Shown piece by piece: positions 44,076 through 52,152 of a stretch of 64,000 nt of DNA. The notes under the pieces are model-generated. The model made no database searches, was not told where the DNA came from, and worked only from the letters and a program-made list of their open reading frames with translations. Source of the stretch: Candidatus Zixiibacteriota bacterium (GTDB lineage Bacteria; Zixibacteria; MSB-5A5; GN15; FEB-12); contig JBFLZR010000003.1 in assembly GCA_040756055.1 (NCBI GenBank), positions 1-64,000 of the forward strand, in the 5' to 3' direction. The position numbers and the translations under genes are program-made. The stretch's first letter is position 1; each line of letters begins with the position of its first letter.

Positions 44076-44918
44076 TCATTGACCAAGGAATTTTTCGGTC
44101 GGCTTGCGTTTAGGGGCGGCGATATTTCTTTTCGCGGGATAGCCCACCGGCGTCACGGTCGCCAGGTAATGGGTCTGCGGAATGCCCAGCCGGTCCTTGA
44201 TATCCTCGCGGTCCATGCCGCCCATCCAGCACGTTCCCAGCCCGAAATGCCAGGCCGCAAGCATGAAATGATAAGCGGCGATGCAGGCATCCTGGTCGGG
44301 TCGGCCGGTGATGTTGGAGTCGGCGCAGATGGCTACAGCTACTGGAGCTTTGGCGATTGGGGCCGTACTTGACTGCCGCGTATGCGCAAGCCAGTCAATC
44401 AGGTTGCAGTCGGTTATAATTTTGTAGTAATAGCCCTGGGTGTTGCGCGAGGTAGGGGCGAAACGGCAAATATCGAAGATTTTATTTAATAGGTCGCGGG
44501 GGACAGGCTCAGGGCGGAATTGTCTCACGGAACGACGGGTTAGAAGAAGCTCATCGCCAACGAGGTATCCGCTGACCGGGTCGTTGAAATACTGACACTC
44601 GATAGTGCGGCCATCGGGGTCTTTGGCGAAAAACTGGTAGATATTGTATTTTTCGTTTTCTTTCGGTTCGATTATGGCCGTGTCTTTCAGAACGCTATAC
44701 ATGCGGTCGACTTCGTCCTTGCTCTCGTAGAAGAATGTGAGCATGGCTTCGTTTTCGATTTTGTCGCGTTCGCAGAACCCCAGCAGGAAATTGCCGTGTC
44801 GGAAGATGATACAGTCGTTTTGATCCTGCCAGATTTCGCATCCGATTTTGTCGGTGTAGAAGTCTTTCAGGGGACCGAGGTCTTTCGTTTTCAAGAATAG
44901 TATGCCGCTCATTTTCAC
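44076..44918 (-). CDS. VOC-domain/nitroreductase fusion protein
   Basis: The 280-residue protein joins two usually separate domains. Residues 1-115 form a VOC/glyoxalase-like domain (GILFLKTKDLGPLKDFYTDKIGCEIWQ ... AKDPDGRTIECQYFND). Residues about 120-280 form a nitroreductase-family FMN domain (LLTRRSVRQFRPEPVPRDLLNKIFDICRFAPTSRNTQGYYYKI ... HFGLGTCWMGGMDREDIKDRLGIPQTHYLATVTPVGYPA). Both parts appear intact. It may reduce a nitro, quinone or thiol-conjugated compound. The fusion is unusual. Confidence 0.82.
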   Translation of the reverse strand: MKMSGILFLKTKDLGPLKDFYTDKIGCEIWQDQNDCIIFRHGNFLLGFCERDKIENEAMLTFFYESKDEVDRMYSVLKDTAIIEPKENEKYNIYQFFAKDPDGRTIECQYFNDPVSGYLVGDELLLTRRSVRQFRPEPVPRDLLNKIFDICRFAPTSRNTQGYYYKIITDCNLIDWLAHTRQSSTAPIAKAPVAVAICADSNITGRPDQDACIAAYHFMLAAWHFGLGTCWMGGMDREDIKDRLGIPQTHYLATVTPVGYPAKRNIAAPKRKPTEKFLGQ

Positions 44919-45088
44919 CTCATTCTGTTTTCATTGAAGATAGGCCAATTGTCTTTGAAGCGAAAGTAAAAGCCGGATTTTTTGTCGTATTCGCATGTCA
45001 GTTTGTTGGTTACAGGGATTTGGGTTCGTTTCCCATGCTTTGCATGGTTTTTGCCTGACGTAGTTTGTTGCAGCAGCGCAAACCCAGC

Positions 45089-45227
45089 ATTTGATGAATC
45101 AAATGCCTACCGGCAGCTTGCGTTGTCAAGCCCAAAGCGTGTTTGAGCCTGCCACCCGGCGAAGTGTTTCTGATATTTCCCTGTATTTCATTACTCATCA
45201 TATGATTGCATCGATTTGGGTTCGTTT
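45089..45227. repeat. Intergenic repeat family, copy A
   Basis: About 140 bp with key blocks ATCAAATG, CTACCGGCAG, GCCCAAAGC, TTTGAGCCTGCCACCCGGCG, ATTCATATGATTGCATCGATTTGGG. It is about 80 percent identical to copy B by eye. Confidence 0.7.
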
Positions 45228-45273
45228 CGTTATTTTAAACCCCTCACCCCAACCCTCTCCCTGAGGGCGAGGG
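45210..45273. repeat. Palindromic element, inverted match at 53688
   Basis: The block from GATTTGGGTTCGTTT through CCCTCACCCCAACCCTC and CCTGAGGGCGAGGG recurs in inverted orientation at 53688-53751 with only a few differences. It is a mobile or REP-like intergenic element. Confidence 0.6.
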
Positions 45274-45291
45274 AGGAAGAGAGGTGATGTC

Positions 45292-45432
45292 GCCTTTGAT
45301 AAATCAAATGGCTACCGGCAGCCTTTAATGTCAGGCCCAAAGCAAGTTTGAGCCTGCCACCCGGCGGAGAGTCTGTGAATATTCCCTGTATTTTATTGCT
45401 CGTCATATGATTGCATCGATTTGGGTTCGTTT
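45292..45432. repeat. Intergenic repeat family, copy B
   Basis: A second copy of the 140-bp element, in the same orientation as copy A and about 200 bases away. Only point differences and short indels separate the two. Confidence 0.7.
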
Positions 45433-45682
45433 AGTCATTTTTAGGGATCCTACAAATATGGGTATCAGGTTCGAAGCCGGTTGGCTGCCAGTGCTTAGCA
45501 GTATTTAGCGGTGCGTTATTCGGGCATTTCGTGGCAGAAAGACTCAAGCACGTCGGGCCGATTACATATCCTCGATAAATGATGTCCATACAACAGCAAT
45601 CAGCGGGGATTTTTGCCCTGATGTTGTAGTGAAAGTGCGGGGGGAGCTATGTAGTTATTTCCTGAGAAGGGAGAATACCATC

Positions 45683-46792
45683 TCACTCCCAGGGTGGGTT
45701 CTTGTGCTTTCTCAGGTACTCGAGCCAAGCGTGAATGCCGACTTCACGCACATAAGCCTCCACTCTTCTGAGCCCATCGCCGTAAATGGGATCCCTGCTT
45801 TCCCAAGTTTGAACCCTTAGCATGTTTGTCTCCTCATCCTCATATTTGCTGATTGCCAGTATGCCGGCATACTGGCAGCTTCCTTCAGTAAGTATAGAAG
45901 ACATATTGTGGTCGCCATTTTTGAACAGCCACACATGCATCAACTCGTGGCCCAAGGTCAGAATGAAGTCCTGGCGTGGCATTCCCTTGAGGACAAAGAT
46001 CTCAAAATCTTCGTGTGATATCACTCCGGCTAAAATGGACTCTTTGCGGTAGGAAGTATATCCCGCAGGGTCGTGCGGCATTGCTCCTTTCTGGCTGGTC
46101 AAGCTTGATCGATCTACAAGCCGAAGAGGAATTTTCTTCTCTCTGATTTCAATGCCGTAGGAAGCCAGATCTTCTATTATGTCGGCCATCAGGTCCTCAG
46201 CTTCTTTGATATCATTTACGGCCGATCTGAGACAGAGGCCGCAGACGTGTCTGCCGTCGGGATACGTGGTTCCCTCTCCGGTGGTCTGGGGAGCGATAGG
46301 GCAGCCGCAATATTCGCATATGGGATATTCGTCCCGGTGATGCTTGTGAAGGGTGTTTCCTCGCGGGTCAATTAGATACTTGTCGTAGAGCACTTCCCCG
46401 CACATGGCACAGCGCCGTCCAACGTGGTCATCATAACACTGTTGATGGTAGAGATTGGAGTCGACTTCTATATAATTGCCTTGGATCGGTTCGCCGCACC
46501 AGTCGCATTTGGGGACAAACAACTCAAAATAGCACACGCTATCATATATCTTTCCATTCTCGACATAAACCGGACCATTTTTGAGGTCGCCTCCACAGTT
46601 GGAGCAGAGAAAATGATCGGGATGATAGTATTTACCGTCGAATTCGATCCAATTGGCTTTAGATATTTTCTTGCCGCAATACTCGCAGATCTTATCGCCG
46701 GCATAGGTAGTGAAGGGTATAACCAAGAGTAATCCGAGGGCAATGGTCAGGACCGATGATGAGAGTTTTTTGCGGTTTGTCAGTTGGCTCAT
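45683..46792 (-). CDS. Secreted LIM-domain metallopeptidase, DA1-like
   Basis: The ATG at 46792 (MSQLTNRKKLSSSVLTIALG) is preferred because the earlier start would overlap the tRNA pseudogene. The 369-residue protein has a signal peptide, LIM-type zinc fingers (CEYCGKKI ... YYHPDHFLCSNC ... VCYFE; CDWCGEP ... YHQQCYDDHVGRRCAMC; further CEYCGCP and CGLCLR pairs), a helical linker, and a metallopeptidase domain LTLGHELMHVWLFKNG (HExxH 282-286) with TEGSCQYAGIL (Glu303 as third ligand). The LIM plus HExxH plus EG-CQ order is that of plant DA1 peptidases. A secreted bacterial version is unexpected. Confidence 0.8.
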   Translation of the reverse strand: MSQLTNRKKLSSSVLTIALGLLLVIPFTTYAGDKICEYCGKKISKANWIEFDGKYYHPDHFLCSNCGGDLKNGPVYVENGKIYDSVCYFELFVPKCDWCGEPIQGNYIEVDSNLYHQQCYDDHVGRRCAMCGEVLYDKYLIDPRGNTLHKHHRDEYPICEYCGCPIAPQTTGEGTTYPDGRHVCGLCLRSAVNDIKEAEDLMADIIEDLASYGIEIREKKIPLRLVDRSSLTSQKGAMPHDPAGYTSYRKESILAGVISHEDFEIFVLKGMPRQDFILTLGHELMHVWLFKNGDHNMSSILTEGSCQYAGILAISKYEDEETNMLRVQTWESRDPIYGDGLRRVEAYVREVGIHAWLEYLRKHKNPPWE

Positions 46793-46804
46793 AATTCGGA
46801 AAAT

Positions 46805-46878
46805 ACTTTTCGGCAGCACTCGAACCTGCTACCCTCGGCTTAAAAAACAGATACTTTATCCGTGTGAGCTACGGGGGC
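46805..46878 (-). pseudogene. Decayed tRNA-Arg copy
   Basis: This segment aligns over its length with the intact tRNA-Arg at 49452-49525, but its acceptor 3' strand (CGAAAAG), D stem, anticodon stem and T stem no longer pair well. The anticodon loop now reads TTT instead of TCT. It lies in a ~195-bp duplication with matching flanking sequence. Confidence 0.75.
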
Positions 46879-47000
46879 ACACGTTGTGTGATTTATCGTG
46901 TTTCGGAGGGGAAACAGGCAAACCACGATTCCGCCCGAATGTAAGCTATTTGCCGGGAAATGGTCAAGATACAAAAATGGGGACGGGCAGATGGGGACAT
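46805..47000. repeat. Left copy of the tRNA-containing duplication
   Basis: About 196 bp matching 49452-49646: tRNA region plus 120 bp of its upstream flank, up to GGGGACAT. It includes the tRNA promoter with an 18-base spacer (46938-46967). Confidence 0.75.
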
Positions 47001-47156
47001 CTGCTGCGCACAATAATGGTTGGGAGAGGCTAAAGACGCCGTCAGTTCGCATCTCCAACTTCGTCGGCGACAGGAACTGACGGAACGGGGCCAGCAGACA
47101 AAGTGAGATGGAAAAAGGTTAGCCACCTTGGCCGTAATCGTGTCAAAACTCCGGGC

Positions 47157-47552
47157 TCATGGCTGAACCGTCACGGTTCCTTTCATATCCGGATGGGGAA
47201 TGCAGTGGTAAGGGAAAACGCCGACTGTGTTGAAAGTGTGCGAGTAGGATCGTCCCTGTTGCAGCAGGCCGCTTTCAAGTTCATCGCCGACATCAGAAGT
47301 AACAGTGTGCCCCACATTTTGATTATTTGTCCAGACGACAGTCGTGCCAACGCTAACAGTCAGGTTCGCGGGTGTGAAGGCGAAATTGTCTATAATCACG
47401 GATTCGCTGGTGCCGCCGCCTGAACCGGGCGGAGGCGGATTGGTAGACGGCTCTGTTGGACTACTGTCCCCACTGCAGCCCATGCCGAAAAGCAGTACCG
47501 GGAAAGCAATCATCAGTAACACTTTAAGTGTGTTTAAATAATTATGGATCAT
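47157..47552 (-). CDS. Plastocyanin-like cupredoxin lipoprotein
   Basis: AGGA lies seven bases before the ATG. The 131-residue protein has a lipoprotein signal (FPVLLFGMGCSGDS, lipobox), a Gly/Pro/Ser linker, and a blue-copper domain with all four type 1 ligands: His in NVGHTVT, Cys and His in YHCIPHPDM, and Met in PDMKG. It should carry electrons at the outer or inner membrane surface, and sits beside a DUF5777 barrel and a YceI protein. Confidence 0.9.
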   Translation of the reverse strand: MIHNYLNTLKVLLMIAFPVLLFGMGCSGDSSPTEPSTNPPPPGSGGGTSESVIIDNFAFTPANLTVSVGTTVVWTNNQNVGHTVTSDVGDELESGLLQQGRSYSHTFNTVGVFPYHCIPHPDMKGTVTVQP

Positions 47553-47777
47553 CGCTTGGTCCTCATTTTGTTGGATGTTTGATTAGATATATCCTAAACA
47601 ATGTCTTTTTCGGCAAAGTTCCATTTCAGGGTCTATGTTGTCCTGAATTGGCAGGAGATGACATTCGTATGACATTCGGTCGGTGGCCCGCGCCGGCTTC
47701 AGGTTTAGCACCTCTCGAAAGCGGGCATAGCGCATCAACGCCACAGGCCCTGAAATTCTCGGCTGCCGGATGGAAAC

Positions 47778-48635
47778 TTACCAGAATTTCAAGAGGCGGG
47801 TAATACTGAATCCGAGGTGCCAGTACCGGCCACCGGCGGGATCGTCTGAACCCGCGATATACTGCGACGGGTTCAGCCGGGTGGAGTTTGAAGCTCCCAA
47901 TTTGAAGAAGTGTCCTCCGGTTTCCAATTCAATGCCCCATGACACCGGATCGTGGAGGTAGTCATCGCCGCCAAGCGATGGATCCCACTCGATCATGAAA
48001 CTGAATGACCTTGAGACATAATATTGACCAATGATGCCCAGGGTGAAGATGTCTTCGGTGTCGGCACTACGGACGTTGGAATTGTTCAGGTAGGCCGGTA
48101 CCAGCCCGAGTGCGATTTTCCGGGCAATCATTGTATTGATCATAGCGCGAAGATAGAACTGGAAAGCCCGTGAATCAGTATCCGACAGCCCGAAGACTTC
48201 GGTATTCCAGCCGGTTCCAGCCTGAATCCCGACCAGAAGCGGGAAGGGCGTGCCGATACGTTCGAATAGGCGGGCTTTGAGGTGTAAATCGATATTGTCA
48301 TCAAGATTACCTCGTCCCAGAGCGACTGTCAAGCGATCGGAAATGCCATACGCCAGAGCGAAACGAATTGCCGCGGGACCATCCAATCCGAACAGGACTT
48401 CGTGTCCATCTTTTATAGTCGGGTAGAACCTATGAGCGATCTCGAATTCGAAGGTCTGTCTTCCCAGCATAGAGGCAGTAGGAAGGTTGAAGGCGTGATT
48501 GGCGTGGAACAACTGCGGCGTGTTGGAGGATCCGGGTGTCTGGCGTTTCCATGAGGATTCAGCCGCCTGTACACGGGGAAATGAAGCCACGATCGCAACA
48601 AAAAGCAGGATAGCGGCAATTCTCATTTTTCTCAT
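47778..48635 (-). CDS. DUF5777-like outer-membrane beta-barrel protein
   Basis: The 285-residue protein has a signal peptide (MRKMRIAAILLFVAIVASFPRVQA) and a strand-rich body (FHANHAFNLPTASMLGRQTFEFEIAHRFY, RFALAYGISDRLTVALGRG, FLRAMINTMIA) ending in an aromatic residue pattern expected of an outer-membrane barrel. This matches DUF5777, often near YceI genes. It overlaps the YceI gene by ATGA, so both are co-translated. Function unknown, likely lipid or porphyrin related. Confidence 0.75.
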   Translation of the reverse strand: MRKMRIAAILLFVAIVASFPRVQAAESSWKRQTPGSSNTPQLFHANHAFNLPTASMLGRQTFEFEIAHRFYPTIKDGHEVLFGLDGPAAIRFALAYGISDRLTVALGRGNLDDNIDLHLKARLFERIGTPFPLLVGIQAGTGWNTEVFGLSDTDSRAFQFYLRAMINTMIARKIALGLVPAYLNNSNVRSADTEDIFTLGIIGQYYVSRSFSFMIEWDPSLGGDDYLHDPVSWGIELETGGHFFKLGASNSTRLNPSQYIAGSDDPAGGRYWHLGFSITRLLKFW

Positions 48636-49222
48636 TGCTGATTCTCTTTCGTTGATTTTTTGAGAAAAAAGTCCATAGTGAGACGGATATTCTGATCGAT
48701 TTTCAGAAACATGAGTTTTGGAACCTTAATCCGGTGGTCCTCCAGTCTCACAATGAACTCACCCGTTACGTGGTAACCATCGGGGATGGCCGTTGCTTTG
48801 ACGGTGATCGAGCGCTGCCGGGTGACCCCGTGGAGGTCAAAGGCGCCTGCGCAGTCAATTTCCAGTGTGGAATCAATGTCGTTTTTGACACCGTTAATGG
48901 ATCCCTTGAATGACACGAAGGGATATTTGTCGGTTTCCAGGTAGTTTTCGCGCATGTGGCGGTTTCGCAGCCCGATGCCGGTGTCGAGGTCATCGAGATT
49001 AACCTCGAAATAGAAGCTTCCGCCGGCAGTCGGTGTATCGCCTGCTTCCCACAACACGTAGCCATCGATTTGATCGGTAACGCCTTCGAAGTCTTCCAGC
49101 GGGGCGCTGGAATAGAAGGTAACGTTGTTGTCGGCGTCGCGGTTAACGTGGTATTCCGCGGCTGAGGCAGCTGACGGCTGAGTTGCCATGATGACGACGA
49201 GTAGATTGGTGAGGTATTTCAT
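48632..49222 (-). CDS. YceI-like periplasmic lipid-binding protein
   Basis: The 196-residue protein has a signal peptide ending near ASAAEY and a YceI lipocalin-like domain (YHVNRDADNNVTFYSSAPLEDFEG ... GGSFYFEVNLDDLDTGIGLRNRHMRENYLETDKYPFVSFKG). The NRHMREnYLetdkYPFvsFkG signature is diagnostic. Such proteins bind polyisoprenoids or related hydrophobics in the periplasm. It leads the YceI-DUF5777 pair. Confidence 0.9.
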   Translation of the reverse strand: MKYLTNLLVVIMATQPSAASAAEYHVNRDADNNVTFYSSAPLEDFEGVTDQIDGYVLWEAGDTPTAGGSFYFEVNLDDLDTGIGLRNRHMRENYLETDKYPFVSFKGSINGVKNDIDSTLEIDCAGAFDLHGVTRQRSITVKATAIPDGYHVTGEFIVRLEDHRIKVPKLMFLKIDQNIRLTMDFFLKKSTKENQQ

Positions 49223-49451
49223 GGCACGAATCTCGCGGCTGTTGCTTTTTCGCCTGGCGTTTCGGTGAGGGCGAAGGCAGACAGTTGGCCGGTCCTCCAG
49301 AATAAAGATTGAATCGAGTTCCGCTATTGAGCGGTCTCGGCAATTTGCTTGTGAAACAATTTTTGAGAGGGGTTCGTTCCAACGGCGACGGAATTGGTCT
49401 ATTAAGCGGGCGGCTCTGGCGTTGGAGTCGGATTGAAGCTATCCAAAATAA

Positions 49452-49525
49452 TACCCCCGGCAGGACTCGAACCTGCTACCCTCTGCTTAGAAGGCAGATG
49501 CTCTATCCGGGTGAGCTACGGGGGC
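49452..49525 (-). tRNA. tRNA-Arg(TCT)
   Basis: Minus strand, 74 nt: acceptor GCCCCCG/CGGGGGT, D stem GCTC/GAGC, anticodon stem CTGC/GCAG with loop CTTCTAA (anticodon TCT), T stem GCAGG/CCTGC with TTCGAGT loop. No 3' CCA is encoded. Confidence 0.93.
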
Positions 49526-49586
49526 ACACACTTTGTGTGATTTATCGTGTTTCCGAGGGGAAACAGGCAAATCACGATTCCGCCCG

Positions 49587-49615
49587 AATGTAAGCTATTT
49601 GCCGGAAATGGTCAA
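49587..49615 (-). promoter_or_regulatory. tRNA-Arg promoter
   Basis: On the minus strand TTGACC (49610-49615), 17-base spacer, TACATT (49587-49592), about 61 nt before the tRNA. A GTTTCC/GGAAAC hairpin lies in the leader. Confidence 0.55.
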
Positions 49616-49664
49616 GATACAAAAATGGCAACGCGGATGGGGACATTTGGCGCGCACAGCGCAC

Positions 49665-49693
49665 AAAAAAAAGCCCCCGGAAATCCCGGGGGC
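49665..49693 (-). terminator. Terminator after the 13-haem cytochrome gene
   Basis: On the minus strand an 8-bp stem GCCCCCGG/CCGGGGGC with a 5-nt loop is followed by T8. It lies about 30 bases past the cytochrome stop. Confidence 0.85.
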
Positions 49694-49724
49694 CTTAGCC
49701 TAACTTCAATGAAGCACTGAGACT

Positions 49725-50879
49725 CTATTGAAGAGATAATTTCTGGACATACTCGCCGGGAGGGGCATCCTCGGCCGTCCGGCCATCATCGTGACATCCC
49801 GAACAGTCCGGTTTGTTGGAGTACTTCAGGTCAACGTGGCAGTCGCCGCACTCGAGCTCACCGTGGATTTCGTCGAGCTTAAGCCCGGTGACAACGTGGC
49901 TGAAGTTCTGCTGGTTCCATCCGGCGTGACAGGAAGTACACTGGTTGTTAAGACGCGCGATCTGTTTGCCGGTCGGGTGACAGGCACGGCAGCTCAGGTC
50001 CTTGTGAAAGCGGTTCAACGGCCATCCGGTCGACGCGTGCGAGAAGCCCGGTTTCTCTTTATGGTCGTGGCACTTCGAACAGGCGTCTTTGATGTGGCAG
50101 TCGTTACAGATGGCGTGAATCTCTTCATCCGTTTTCGACGGTCGGGACTGGGCCTGGAGATCGTGGCAGTAGCTGCAGTTTTCTTCTTTGTGGCAGTCCA
50201 CGCAGCGCAGGCCAAACAGGTCTATATGCTGCTGGTGGTGAAGTGTCACTACCGGTCCCTGCTCATAGGGAGTAGTGTAAACTTTCTTGTCGGGAACGGT
50301 TATGACCGGGTGAGAGATACCAATAATATCGGTGGAGTCCATTCCCGGTCTGGCGAGAGCGCCGCCCGGGGTGGGGAGGTGACAGATAATGCACTTGGTA
50401 TCGTGGCTCCATTCACGGTGACAGGAGAGGCACTGACGATGATAGGCTCCTTTTAATGATGGCTGCCTCAGGTTTTCCGGGTTTTTCTCACCGCCGTGGC
50501 AATCGGCGCACGGGGGGATGTGACCGGGAGGGCTGTAATGGTGACAGGTTTCGCAGCCTTTACCCATTTGAGCCATGTCGGCGTGCAGCTTGTGGTTGAA
50601 ATCGACCGGCTGATAAAGGTCACTCAACTCGCCAATCAGAAACGTGTCAGGAGCCTCGGATAAATTGTGCTTGGCGTGGGCGGTCGGCATTCTCAGAGTG
50701 GGACACGGTTTAAGACACATGTCCTGCGCTGTCGGTTGCTCACAGGTGTGACACTCAAGACAGTTGAGCGTGTCGACCTCCTGGTGCTTGGTCTGCTGGG
50801 CGGCTCCCAGAGCGATCATGGCGAAAGCAGCAACCAGGACTACTGTTGTCATTACGAGTCTTATATGTATCTTCTTCAT
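49725..50879 (-). CDS. Multihaem c-type cytochrome (13 CxxCH)
   Basis: The start at 50879 (MKKIHIRLVMTTVVLVAAFAMIALGAAQQ) gives a clear signal peptide and lies just after the NrfD-like gene; an earlier frame from 51089 is rejected. The 384-residue protein has 13 CxxCH motifs (CLECH, CETCH, CADCH, CLSCH, CIICH, CVDCH, CSYCH, CNDCH, CSKCH, CRACH, CTSCH, CGDCH, CSGCH), so 13 haems are expected. It should receive or give periplasmic electrons in the complex encoded by the two preceding genes. A terminator follows. Confidence 0.93.
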   Translation of the reverse strand: MKKIHIRLVMTTVVLVAAFAMIALGAAQQTKHQEVDTLNCLECHTCEQPTAQDMCLKPCPTLRMPTAHAKHNLSEAPDTFLIGELSDLYQPVDFNHKLHADMAQMGKGCETCHHYSPPGHIPPCADCHGGEKNPENLRQPSLKGAYHRQCLSCHREWSHDTKCIICHLPTPGGALARPGMDSTDIIGISHPVITVPDKKVYTTPYEQGPVVTLHHQQHIDLFGLRCVDCHKEENCSYCHDLQAQSRPSKTDEEIHAICNDCHIKDACSKCHDHKEKPGFSHASTGWPLNRFHKDLSCRACHPTGKQIARLNNQCTSCHAGWNQQNFSHVVTGLKLDEIHGELECGDCHVDLKYSNKPDCSGCHDDGRTAEDAPPGEYVQKLSLQ

Positions 50880-50880
50880 T

Positions 50881-52152
50881 TTACTCGGCCCTCGAAAAGT
50901 TGCTGACGTTGATGCGGTCGTCGTGCTTGATATGGTTACCGTTCTCGTCAACCGGGACCGTGATGACCGGGAAGACCATGACGAACGCCCGGTACAACAG
51001 AACCAGGGCGCAGATGAATCCGGCCGTGACGAGAATTTCCATGAACGACGGGAAATAGGTCTTGGTGGCATACAGCGGTTTGTAAGCAATCAAAAAGACA
51101 TTGATACGATTGAGCGCCACCCCGAATACCACCAGAGAAGCCGCCGTGAACAGGCCGCCGACAGTGTTTCGAAGTCGGTGGCTGGCGAGGATAAGTATGG
51201 GCAGCAGGACTCCGCCGACAATTTCGACGAGCCACATGATCGACTGGGTCGACATCTCACTGACATACGGCCAGGCGTTACGGAGAGTGATATCACCAAT
51301 CTTCAGGGCGAAATAGATGCCCAACAGCACCGGTGTGTACCGAGCGATTGATGACAGGACACTCAATTCGGGTTTGAGTTTAAACGAGCGTGAGGCCAGT
51401 ATTGATTCGAATATAACCATCGGGAAACCGACCGATATCGCCGAGAGCAAGAAAAGCAGGGGAGAAATGGGCGTATACCACAGCGGGTGGAGCTTGCTCG
51501 GCACGATAACCATCAGGGTTCCCAGCGACGACTGGTGCAGACACGAGAGCACCACTCCGGCGATAATGAACAGCGAGACGAATCGGCCGAGGGTTTTGTC
51601 GGCAATCGACAGGAATGACTCGATCAGTTTGTTGAAGCCGCCGAGTATACCGGGCAGGTTGACCTTGCCTTTGAAGCGTTCCACCACGATTGGCAGGAAC
51701 TCGATATACAGCACGGTGAGATAGATCATAACGCACATACCGACTTCGAAAAGCACCGAGTTGCCCTGCCAGAAGCCGGGAAGAGCCACGTGCCACATGT
51801 TGTAGTAGCGTCCGAGGTCGGTGAGAACGCCGATAGCCACAAAAGTGTAGCCCAGCAATGCGGTGAGCAGGGCGGGCCTAACGATCACGTGGTATTTTTC
51901 TTTGTGGAAGATATCGGCGAGGGCGGCGGTGGTGAAACCACCGGCGGCCAGAGCCACGCCCGAGGCAACATCGATAGCAATCCAGATACCCCAGGGGTAC
52001 TGGTCATCGAGGTTGGTCACGGCGCCCAGTCCGGCGATAAAGCGGTAGACGAATACCGCCAGGCCGGCAAGCATGATGGCGAAAAGGACCTTGGTGCCGC
52101 TGGTAAAATACGGCGCCTTGATCGGAACAGGAACTTCATGATGGTGTGCCAT
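50881..52152 (-). CDS. NrfD/HybB-like membrane subunit
   Basis: The 423-residue protein has about nine to ten hydrophobic segments in the NrfD/PsrC/HybB pattern (AGLGAVTNLDDQYPWGIWIAIDVASGVALAAGGF near the start; LGRYYNMWHVALPGFWQGNSVLFEVGMCVMIYL). Such subunits move electrons between the quinone pool and an iron-sulfur partner. It overlaps the ferredoxin subunit gene by one base (TAATG) and the cytochrome follows after one base, so all three form one operon. Confidence 0.92.
   Translation of the reverse strand: MAHHHEVPVPIKAPYFTSGTKVLFAIMLAGLAVFVYRFIAGLGAVTNLDDQYPWGIWIAIDVASGVALAAGGFTTAALADIFHKEKYHVIVRPALLTALLGYTFVAIGVLTDLGRYYNMWHVALPGFWQGNSVLFEVGMCVMIYLTVLYIEFLPIVVERFKGKVNLPGILGGFNKLIESFLSIADKTLGRFVSLFIIAGVVLSCLHQSSLGTLMVIVPSKLHPLWYTPISPLLFLLSAISVGFPMVIFESILASRSFKLKPELSVLSSIARYTPVLLGIYFALKIGDITLRNAWPYVSEMSTQSIMWLVEIVGGVLLPILILASHRLRNTVGGLFTAASLVVFGVALNRINVFLIAYKPLYATKTYFPSFMEILVTAGFICALVLLYRAFVMVFPVITVPVDENGNHIKHDDRINVSNFSRAE

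Larger units (their letters stand above)
44919..45660. other. Gene-free repeat-rich gap
   Basis: About 740 bases between the VOC-nitroreductase and LIM-DA1-like genes. It holds two imperfect 140-bp direct repeats (listed separately), three copies of GATTTGGGTTCGTTT and a CCCTCACCCC-type palindrome. The short frames inside are repeat sequence, not genes. Confidence 0.7.
49452..49646. repeat. Right copy of the tRNA-containing duplication
   Basis: Matches 46805-47000 almost throughout and holds the intact tRNA. The two copies are direct repeats and bracket about 2.45 kb with the cupredoxin, DUF5777 and YceI genes. Confidence 0.75.

Noticed and set aside
45010-45201. 63-residue frame in the 45 kb gap
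   Set aside because: It lies inside the duplicated intergenic repeat and has no codon bias or ribosome site.
46805-46878. Functional tRNA-Lys with anticodon TTT
   Set aside because: Acceptor, D, anticodon and T stems are all mispaired compared with the intact tRNA-Arg copy.
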